From: Ruminococcus sp. HUN007 | Lineage (GTDB): Bacteria; Bacillota; Clostridia; Oscillospirales; Ruminococcaceae | Direction: 5' to 3' | Assembly: GCF_000712055.1 (NCBI RefSeq) | Contig: NZ_JOOA01000002.1 | Span: 2,888,001-2,952,000 of the forward strand | Length of the DNA stretch: 64,000 bases | Shown here: piece after piece, positions 57,713-64,000 of the stretch | Layout of the letters: each line of letters begins with the position of its first letter | Position numbering within the stretch: the first letter of the stretch is position 1 | Made by a program: the position numbers and the translations under genes | The notes under the pieces: model-generated | Databases searched by the model: none | The model's input: only the letters and a program-made list of their open reading frames with translations | Told to the model about the DNA's origin: nothing

Positions 57713-59578
57713 ATGAAAAATTATAACAGACAAACTGCGGTCATAACCGGCCTTGCTGTGTTGCTGGCTGGTACAGCTATTATGTTTTCCTCATGTGCAG
57801 GACAGACTGTGGAAAACAGCGCTGTTTCCGAAACAAATCAGGGATCAGAGAAAGCTGAAGAACAGACAGAAAAGCTTCAGATCGAAACTGCTGATATTAA
57901 AGAACCGTTTGAAGCGGAGGAAATGAATTTTTCGGTAAAAAGCGGGTCGTATGATTCTCCGTTTTATCTTGAAATTACGGCTCCCGAAGGAATCACTGTA
58001 TATTACACGCTTGACGGAAGTGAACCGGATACAGAAAGCATTAAGTATACTGAACCTGTTCTCATCACTGACAGATCAGATGAGCCTGCTGTTATGAGCA
58101 GACACACTGATATAGTTCCGCCGATGGATAAGGATTTTTACGCGGAACCTGATGTACAGAAGGAAAAAGCTACAGTATTAAGAGCGATGGCAGTAGATAA
58201 AAACGGAATACAGACAGGGATAGTTACTAATACATATTTTATCGGAAATGCGATCGGAGCTGAAAAGTATAAGGGACTTAAAATTATCTCACTCGTTACT
58301 GCTGAAGGTAATCTTTTTGATCATGAAAAGGGTATCTATGTTATGGGAAAGACCTATGACGACTGGAAAAAGAGCTCTGATTATGACCGTGATACATTTG
58401 AATGGGACATTCCGGCTAACTACAGGCAAAAAGGCAGAGACTGGGAACGTCCGGTTTCCATACAGTTTTTTGAAGACGGAAAGCTTGTGTGTTCTGAAGA
58501 TGCGGGGATAAGGATACATGGAGGTGCTTCCAGATCATATCCGCAGAAAAGCTTCAATGTCTATTTCAGAAAGGACTACGGATCTTCAAAACTGGAATAT
58601 GATCTGTTTTCAGGCAGTGTTAAGACTAAGTCCGGCGGTGAAACGGTAAATAAGTTTGATTCATTTATGCTTCGAAACGGAGGAAATGATGCAGAATATC
58701 TACGTTTCCGTGACAGTCTTATTCAGTCACTTGTAAGTCACCGTGATTTTCTTACCCAGGGAATGGAGCCTTGCATTGTTTATATAAACGGTGAGTTCTG
58801 GGGACAGTATGAAATAACTGAAAAGATGGATAATTCATATATAAGCACTCATTACGGTGTACCGAAAAATGAAGTGTGTATGATAAAAAAAGACATGCTT
58901 GAAGAGGGTTCGGAAGAAACATTTGCAGAATTTGAAGAACTTAAAGCCTGGGTCGGGAAGACAGATTTTTCTGATCAGAGTGCATACGAAGAACTTTGCA
59001 GACGTGTTGATATGAAGAGTTATATGGAATATATAAGTACTGAGATCTACATTGACAATTCCGACTGGGGCAGTGCAAATTCGGCATTGTGGAAGGCTGA
59101 AAAGACTGATGAAAGCAATCCTTACGCAGACGGAAAATGGCGTTTTATTCTGTTTGATACTGAGTACAGCACATCTATTTATCCGGATCAGACATATGCA
59201 TCGAAAAACAGCTTTAAAACTCTTTTGGAGAGTAAGGGCTTTATAGGAAGGCTTTTCGATTCGGCGTTGAAAAACGATACCTTCAGAAAGGAATTTGAAA
59301 AGACTTTCATGGATATTGCAGAAAATGATTTTTCCGATGAACGTGTTAATGCTGCAGTTGAAAAGTATGAAAATGAATACCGTGATATTGCCGCAGATAC
59401 AATATACAGGTTCTGGGGCTGTCAGTCCGGCATGCTGCCATATTACCACTATGCTGCGGATAATCAATCCCCGGGAGATGTCAGATCCAATTATGATGAG
59501 GCAATGGAAATGTTAAAGAGATTCTTTTCACGCCGCCGCGGACAGATAACAAAGCATCTTCAGAAATACGTGAACTGA
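57713..59578 (+). CDS. CotH-family lipoprotein with chitobiase-like N-terminal domain
   Basis: 621 residues. A lipoprotein signal ends at FSSC. Residues about 75-155 form a chitobiase/FN3-associated domain with ITVYYTLDGSEPD. The CotH domain (about 175-600) has GIRIHGGASRSYPQKSFNVY, FMLRNGGND, LRFRDSLIQSLV, YINGEFWGQYEITEKMD and WRFILFDTEYS. CotH proteins are atypical secreted kinases; in gut Firmicutes they are often surface-linked, and CotH-like modules occur in R. flavefaciens cellulosomal scaffolds. No dockerin is present here. The gene stands alone between terminators. Confidence 0.88.
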   Translation: MKNYNRQTAVITGLAVLLAGTAIMFSSCAGQTVENSAVSETNQGSEKAEEQTEKLQIETADIKEPFEAEEMNFSVKSGSYDSPFYLEITAPEGITVYYTLDGSEPDTESIKYTEPVLITDRSDEPAVMSRHTDIVPPMDKDFYAEPDVQKEKATVLRAMAVDKNGIQTGIVTNTYFIGNAIGAEKYKGLKIISLVTAEGNLFDHEKGIYVMGKTYDDWKKSSDYDRDTFEWDIPANYRQKGRDWERPVSIQFFEDGKLVCSEDAGIRIHGGASRSYPQKSFNVYFRKDYGSSKLEYDLFSGSVKTKSGGETVNKFDSFMLRNGGNDAEYLRFRDSLIQSLVSHRDFLTQGMEPCIVYINGEFWGQYEITEKMDNSYISTHYGVPKNEVCMIKKDMLEEGSEETFAEFEELKAWVGKTDFSDQSAYEELCRRVDMKSYMEYISTEIYIDNSDWGSANSALWKAEKTDESNPYADGKWRFILFDTEYSTSIYPDQTYASKNSFKTLLESKGFIGRLFDSALKNDTFRKEFEKTFMDIAENDFSDERVNAAVEKYENEYRDIAADTIYRFWGCQSGMLPYYHYAADNQSPGDVRSNYDEAMEMLKRFFSRRRGQITKHLQKYVN

Positions 59579-59594
59579 TGCGGAACAGAATATG

Positions 59595-59631
59595 AAAAAA
59601 AGTGAACGCCGGACTGACGTTCACTTTTTTT
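59595..59631. terminator. Bidirectional terminator between convergent genes
   Basis: Arms AAAAAAGTGAACG and CGTTCACTTTTTT with a 9-base loop; A and T runs on either side let it serve both the CotH gene and the facing gene. Confidence 0.88.
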
Positions 59632-60598
59632 ATTTATTGTTTTCCATAAACATTTTCTTGATGGTGAGAAATTCGCGTGTACGGATCATTAAGTTGTAAA
59701 GTGAGGCGCGGTTCTCGAATTCTTTACGTGATTCAGGCATTTTCTGATTTTTCATTTCAGTTATTACTTTATTGGTTTCTTCGAGAAGTCTGCTTACGTT
59801 ATTGTATTCGTGGTACTCGTCCTTTATCTTTTTCAGCAGTTCTGACAGGATGTGCGCCTGTTCTGGAGTGGAATCCATTTCCTTGACTGATTTGTACATT
59901 TCATAAAGAATGGTGCACTGCTTTTGCCTCATATCAAGATAAAGAAGATCATAATTATCGTTGTTTATGAGTGAATTCTGCCGGTTTAGGACTGCGAGAT
60001 CACGGGCTGATTTCATATATCCGTCAAGGCGCCTGAAGCAGTCTCCGGTGTAGTCGGATTTGTCGCTTACAAGTACACGGTCAGCCATACGGCCTATTAT
60101 GGCTTTGATCTCATCGTCAACGGCTGTTCTGTACTCGGCCATCTTTTTGGTGTCTCTGTGCAGATAGAGGTTAAGCAGGAATCCGGTTCCGGCACCGATG
60201 AAAAGCAGCAGAAATTCGTTTATAACTATCTGCAGGTCAAAATGTTTTTCTGAAAGGATATGGGCGATAAGCACTGATACGGGGACAATGGCACTCTGTG
60301 CGCGTAACAGTCCGCATATCAGTATGAATACAAAAAGATAGACTGCAAATGCCGTAGTGGTATATCCGAGAAAACGAAAACTGATAAATGATGTTATTAT
60401 TGCTGTGATAAATGAAATAAGCCGTTTCAGCGCAATCTCAGCAGTTTCCTTTTTAGTATTCTGAATACTGAGAACCGTAATAAGTCCCGCTGTCGCACTG
60501 TACTTTACTCCCAGTAGTGTTGAAATAACGATTGCAGCAGCACATCCGGCTGATATCTTTGCAGCATTGAATACTGCAGATTTCGAAATTTTAGGCAT
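59630..60598 (-). CDS. Aromatic acid exporter-family membrane protein (DUF939-like)
   Basis: 322 residues. Five or so membrane helices fill residues 10-160, with the family start SKSAVFNAAKISAGCAAAIV and SIQNTKKETAEIALKRLI. The rest (about 165-322) is a cytoplasmic helical domain rich in Lys and Glu. The arrangement matches the ArAE_1/YgaE group, putative exporters for aromatic or other organic acids. No partner gene is adjacent. Confidence 0.82.
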   Translation of the reverse strand: MPKISKSAVFNAAKISAGCAAAIVISTLLGVKYSATAGLITVLSIQNTKKETAEIALKRLISFITAIITSFISFRFLGYTTTAFAVYLFVFILICGLLRAQSAIVPVSVLIAHILSEKHFDLQIVINEFLLLFIGAGTGFLLNLYLHRDTKKMAEYRTAVDDEIKAIIGRMADRVLVSDKSDYTGDCFRRLDGYMKSARDLAVLNRQNSLINNDNYDLLYLDMRQKQCTILYEMYKSVKEMDSTPEQAHILSELLKKIKDEYHEYNNVSRLLEETNKVITEMKNQKMPESRKEFENRASLYNLMIRTREFLTIKKMFMENNK

Positions 60599-60696
60599 AG
60601 ATTTTTCTCCGTTGGAATGGTTTTATTTCTTGAAAGTTTACTCGCTTTTAAGTATAGCATATCCGGAAATGCTGTTCAATGGAAATAAATTACACC

Positions 60697-60723
60697 AATT
60701 GGGGAAACAGTGTTTCCCCAATT
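60697..60723. repeat. Perfect 13-bp-arm palindrome
   Basis: AATTGGGGAAACA and TGTTTCCCCAATT around one G. It lies in the 377-bp gap between two diverging genes. There is no T run, so it looks more like an operator than a terminator. The rest of the gap (60599-60975) shows only the promoter at 60900 and short frames I cannot support. Confidence 0.6.
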
Positions 60724-60899
60724 CAACAATCTCCCAGAAGTGGATACTGGCCGAAGTTTCTATCTTAGCTGGTCACATTATGTTAAACTAATGCGTATTG
60801 AAAATATTGATGAACGTCATTTTTATGAAACAGAATCTGTAAAGAATGACTGAAGTTTAACTGAACTGATTTCTTACTGCTGAAAATGTATTATCACCC

Positions 60900-60928
60900 T
60901 TGAAATTGACGCGGATACATGTTATAAT
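60900..60928 (+). promoter_or_regulatory. Promoter of the 60976 gene
   Basis: TTGAAA at 60900-60905, a 17-bp spacer, and TATAAT at 60923-60928. Confidence 0.75.
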
Positions 60929-60975
60929 AATTTAATAGAACGATTGTGATATCGGACAGAGGGGAAGTGCAGAAC

Positions 60976-61464
60976 ATGAGAAAGCTTGTACTGATCATGC
61001 TGTGTATCGGCCTTTTCTTTTGGGGCGTTGTAAAAGTGTTCGACAGAAAAGACCATGACCTTGATAATGTCGGCGAGGTCAGTGTGATACGCACTCTTGA
61101 CGGTAATGCAGAAAGTCATTCGGTCAAGGGAGAAAAACTTAATAAATGTTTCAAGGATAAAATAACTGATTTTGATATAGCACCGCTTTCCGAACTTGCT
61201 TCAGAAGCAGTGAAGGTTGAAAAGCCTGATGTGATCGACGACAATAACAATATTGCCGTGAAGTACAAAGGCGAATTTATAGACGAAGAAGAACACGATA
61301 TCTACTACAGTATCTATGATTCGGATTTCAATCTTCTGTATGAAACGGACACCCTAGGGGTGGTTTTTGAAAAAGGAAACGATTATTACGCAGTTGTTGA
61401 TGTAAAATGGGGACACGTAAAGAATTATGTCTGCCTGCGTTATTGCATTAAGATAACCACATAA
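60976..61464 (+). CDS. Small exported or membrane-anchored hypothetical protein
   Basis: 162 residues from the ATG at 60976, with a GAGGGGAAG site; the earlier reading from 60946 overlaps it. The start MRKLVLIMLCIGLFFWGVVK is a signal anchor or uncleaved signal peptide. The body is acidic, with beta-strand pattern in IAVKYKGEF and YYSIYDSDFNLLY. I do not recognise a family. It has its own promoter and terminator. Confidence 0.65.
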   Translation: MRKLVLIMLCIGLFFWGVVKVFDRKDHDLDNVGEVSVIRTLDGNAESHSVKGEKLNKCFKDKITDFDIAPLSELASEAVKVEKPDVIDDNNNIAVKYKGEFIDEEEHDIYYSIYDSDFNLLYETDTLGVVFEKGNDYYAVVDVKWGHVKNYVCLRYCIKITT

Positions 61465-61499
61465 AAGAGTCATTTGTGATTCTTTTGTGTGGTTTTTTT
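61455..61499 (+). terminator. Terminator of the 60976 gene
   Basis: Arms AACCACA...AAAGAGTCA and TGATTCTTTTGTGTGGTT, followed by seven T. Confidence 0.88.
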
Positions 61500-61552
61500 A
61501 GTGAATAAAAAAATTCTTTTTGCAATCTCTATAAATTGGATGCAAAAAACCA

Positions 61553-61581
61553 TTTACTTTTTGACGAAAATGTGGTAAAAT
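61553..61581 (+). promoter_or_regulatory. Promoter of the GH25-dockerin gene
   Basis: TTTACT at 61553-61558, a 17-bp spacer, and TAAAAT at 61576-61581, 33 bp before the GTG start. Confidence 0.5.
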
Positions 61582-61614
61582 GAATTCATAGTTTTTAGCG
61601 AGGTGATACAGAGA

Positions 61615-62739
61615 GTGAAGAAGTTTTCACTGAAAAAATTTTTGATAAGCACAGTTGCTGCTTCTGTGATGGGTTTCCAGACAGTTCTGCCCGCTGTATC
61701 CGCTGAAGAAGAATACGGTGTAGACGTATCAAGATATCAGGGGAACATTAACTGGGACAAGCTTCCGGATGACGGTATGAGTTTTGTTATTCTTCGTGCC
61801 GGAACAACAAAGTACGGGATCGATTCACAGTTTGAGGAATATTACAAAGGAACAAGAAAAGCCGGAATCAAGACAGGCGCCTATCTTTTCATAAGTGCGA
61901 TGACACTTGAGGAGTTTAAGGCTGCAGCAGAACAGTTTATCGGTTATCTTGACGGCAAACAGTGGGAAATGCCGGTATATATAGATCTTGAGGAAAATGA
62001 GCAGACCACGCTCGGCAAGCAGACACTTACTACCTACGCACTTGCGTGCATGAACATTCTCAGCGACGCCGGATACAAGACCGGTATCTATTCCAATCTT
62101 AACTGGTACAGAAACTATCTTGACAAGGATCAGATAGACCGCGCCGGTTATGAGATATGGTACGCTCAGTATCCTGAGGCTCACGCTGATCCTCATAATT
62201 ATGACAAGAGCGATATGTGCAGGATCTGGCAGTACTCAAGTCAGGGAAAAATTGATTCCATACCTGAAAACAGTGTTGACCTGAACATTGCATACCACAT
62301 TTATGATGAAAAAAAATCTGTAAACGGTGCCGGTGAGCCGTGGATGGTGCCTTTCCTGACAAGAAAGACCATGAAAGCGGGTCCGGGCGACGAATACGGT
62401 GATATACTCAATGTTCCGCAGAATACGGTTCTGAACATTTCAGAGATCAGATATGATGACGGAACCGAATGGGGAAAATTCTCCTTCGGAGGATATGTCG
62501 GATGGTGTGATCTTTACGGCATGATCGATTATTCAGCCGAAGGTGTACCGGAAGATCCGTACTCATATTACGATGTTAATCTCGACGGTTCAGTAAATTC
62601 AGCTGATATTCTTGCACTCAAGAGTTACATTCTCTGTGCGGACGGTGAAGGACTCAGCGCAGATCTGAACGGTGACGGAAAAGTAAATGTATTTGACCAG
62701 CAGAGACTTACTGCGTATATCAGTGCGAATTTAGGATAA
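61615..62739 (+). CDS. GH25 lysozyme with SH3-like and dockerin domains
   Basis: 374 residues from the GTG at 61615, with an AGGTGAT site 7 bp upstream. A signal peptide ends near PAVSA. The GH25 domain (about 30-215) has YGVDVSRYQGNINW, a catalytic Asp/Glu pair in VYIDLEENEQ, and WQYSSQGKI. An SH3b-like domain (about 230-305) follows, and then a type I-like dockerin (about 315-374) with two calcium loops, DVNLDGSVNSAD and DLNGDGKVNVFD. It cleaves peptidoglycan and should dock on a cohesin scaffold, which marks the host as a cellulosome producer. Confidence 0.92.
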   Translation: MKKFSLKKFLISTVAASVMGFQTVLPAVSAEEEYGVDVSRYQGNINWDKLPDDGMSFVILRAGTTKYGIDSQFEEYYKGTRKAGIKTGAYLFISAMTLEEFKAAAEQFIGYLDGKQWEMPVYIDLEENEQTTLGKQTLTTYALACMNILSDAGYKTGIYSNLNWYRNYLDKDQIDRAGYEIWYAQYPEAHADPHNYDKSDMCRIWQYSSQGKIDSIPENSVDLNIAYHIYDEKKSVNGAGEPWMVPFLTRKTMKAGPGDEYGDILNVPQNTVLNISEIRYDDGTEWGKFSFGGYVGWCDLYGMIDYSAEGVPEDPYSYYDVNLDGSVNSADILALKSYILCADGEGLSADLNGDGKVNVFDQQRLTAYISANLG

Positions 62740-62846
62740 TAATGCCGGATGAAACCGTAACAGCGTTTTCGCGCAGTTCATCAGTTTATTAAGCAGGGAT
62801 CTGCTTGAAATTTTTAAATTATGATAACAGAAGGGAAGAAAAAATT

Positions 62847-63824
62847 ATGTACAAGGCAAATGATAACAGATACGATAATATGATCTACCGTCGCTGCGGC
62901 AAAAGCGGACTGAAGCTTTCAGCAGTCTCACTCGGACTCTGGAAGAACTTCGGCGCTAATGATGATTTCGCAAACATGGAAAAGATGGTTCGTACCGCTT
63001 TTGATCTCGGTATAATTCATTTTGACCTGGCAAACAATTACGGGGATCCTGACATCGGCTCAGCTGAAGAAAATTTCGGTAAGATCCTTGACAACGGGCT
63101 CAGAGCTTACCGTGATGAACTCTGCATTTCGACCAAGGCAGGCTATGACATGTGGCCGGGACCTTACGGTGAAAGAAACGGTTCAAGAAAATATCTTATC
63201 GCTTCACTTGACCAGAGCCTTAAGAGAATGAACCTTGACTATGTTGATATTTTCTATCATCATATCGCTGATCCGAATACATCGATAGAAGAAACAGCAG
63301 TTGCTCTCAATGATATCGTAAGACAGGGCAAGGCACTCTACGTAGGCATATCCAACTACAACAAGTTCCAGACAGCTGAGATCATAAAGATATTTGAAGA
63401 GCTGCACACACCGTTTGTTGTAAATCAGCCTTCATGGTCACTTCTCAACAGATGGGTAGAGGAAGACGGACTTGACAGCTTCTGTGAAGAACACGGCATC
63501 GGACTTGCAGTATTCTCACCTCTTTCAAACGGACTTCTTACAAACAAGTATCTCGGCGGTCCTGTTTCAGGTGCAAGAGTTCCTGCAGATACAGTTGATG
63601 CAGCAATGGTTGAACGTCTTAACAAACTTAACGCTATCGCATCTTCAAGAGGTCAGAGTCTTTCACAGATGGCTCTCTCATGGATACTCTTCAATTCTTC
63701 AGTTGCAACCGTACTTATCGGTGCAAGCAGACCGGAACAGATCGAAGAAAACGTTAAGTGCATTGATAATCTTGATTTCACATACGAAGAGATCAAGCAG
63801 ATCGATGATATTCTTAAGAAATAA
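62847..63824 (+). CDS. Aldo/keto reductase
   Basis: 325 residues from the ATG at 62847, with an AAGGGAAG site. The tetrad is visible: Asp and Tyr in FDLANNYGDP, Lys in ISTKAGYDM, and His in FYHHIADP. The NADP-binding end is VATVLIGASRPEQIEENV. The WPGPYGERNGSRKYL stretch places it near the YghZ/L-glyceraldehyde-3-phosphate reductase group. It likely reduces small aldehydes. Alone with a terminator after it. Confidence 0.9.
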   Translation: MYKANDNRYDNMIYRRCGKSGLKLSAVSLGLWKNFGANDDFANMEKMVRTAFDLGIIHFDLANNYGDPDIGSAEENFGKILDNGLRAYRDELCISTKAGYDMWPGPYGERNGSRKYLIASLDQSLKRMNLDYVDIFYHHIADPNTSIEETAVALNDIVRQGKALYVGISNYNKFQTAEIIKIFEELHTPFVVNQPSWSLLNRWVEEDGLDSFCEEHGIGLAVFSPLSNGLLTNKYLGGPVSGARVPADTVDAAMVERLNKLNAIASSRGQSLSQMALSWILFNSSVATVLIGASRPEQIEENVKCIDNLDFTYEEIKQIDDILKK

Positions 63825-63842
63825 TTTTTTATTAAAGTAATT

Positions 63843-63887
63843 AAACGCTGATCATATCGATGAAAACCGATATGACCAGCGTTTTTT
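63843..63887 (+). terminator. Terminator of the aldo/keto reductase gene
   Basis: Arms AACGCTG-TCATATCG and CGATATGA-CAGCGTT, followed by a T run. Nothing is recognisable from 63888 to the window end. Confidence 0.88.
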
Positions 63888-64000
63888 GTTACCAGGATAT
63901 ATAGCGGTCAAAGTAAAGCGATTCAAAATTCGTCGGTTCTTCTTACATCAGTTCAAGCGTTCCTGTGGGCGTGCTTTTTCTGGTTTATATGAATGTTTGT

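Noticed and set aside
63888..64000. A partial gene at the right edge
   Set aside because: Both strands are interrupted by stops within 20 codons, and no start or ribosome site is seen.

Overview
The window looks like a chromosomal segment of a ruminococcal Firmicute (Oscillospiraceae), most like a cellulosome-forming Ruminococcus such as R. flavefaciens. Support: a GH25 lysozyme carries a C-terminal dockerin, the dnaG-rpoD pair and rRNA operon are of clostridial type, BspA-type leucine-rich repeats and MBG/YDG-type surface repeats are present, and promoters are nearly all sigma-A type (TTGACA, 17 bp, TATAAT). The species assignment is inference; no search was run.

Layout. 0-9 kb: a partial DUF2752 membrane protein, tRNA-Arg(CCG), an LRR protein, and a kinase / von Willebrand A / PP2C trio that matches the TerY-P signalling triad. 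Opposite it lie a Met/Gly/Gln/Tyr-repeat protein with a decayed deaminase-like head and two GGDEF proteins with degenerate active sites. 9-18 kb: ACT-domain protein and homoserine dehydrogenase; an overlapping operon of two M42 peptidases, a GNAT and a methionine-gamma-lyase-like PLP enzyme; a small membrane protein; and a PASTA-domain kinase-like protein that lacks the catalytic Asp. 18.3-20.3 kb: a probable 6S RNA, a DUF1292 protein, and a roughly 1.2-kb apparently non-coding transcript with its own promoter, seven 56-bp repeats and a terminator. 20.4-27 kb: rpoD, dnaG, a YigZ protein, rpmE, phosphoglucomutase and a HAD phosphatase. 27-30 kb: two accessory cassettes (AAA-ATPase/PD-(D/E)XK protein; a small protein overlapping a GNAT-like protein), separated and bounded by three copies of a three-hairpin repeat. 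30-37 kb: a 2114-aa secreted repeat protein behind a perfect promoter that sits in a 10-bp inverted repeat, with a pentanucleotide repeat at the predicted transcript start. 37-42 kb: a surface O-acylation operon (MBOAT, DHHW, FkbH, ACP) with three apparent single-base frameshifts, at or near homopolymer runs. 42-48.4 kb: a diguanylate cyclase, a degenerate two-component-like sensor and two paralogous solute-binding lipoproteins with no permease. 48.5-52 kb: tyrS and DnaI/DnaD-like replication proteins. 52-57.4 kb: a full rRNA operon (16S, tRNA-Ala, tRNA-Ile, 23S, 5S, tRNA-Asn). 57.4-64 kb: a small protein, a CotH-family lipoprotein, an aromatic-acid-exporter-like protein, a small exported protein, the GH25-dockerin lysozyme and an aldo/keto reductase.

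The least explained parts are the 1.2-kb transcript at 19.1-20.3 kb, the hairpin-bounded cassettes at 27-30 kb, the possible invertible promoter at 30.2 kb, and the TerY-P-like locus at 0.8-6.9 kb. rRNA ends and ncRNA ends are estimated by eye.
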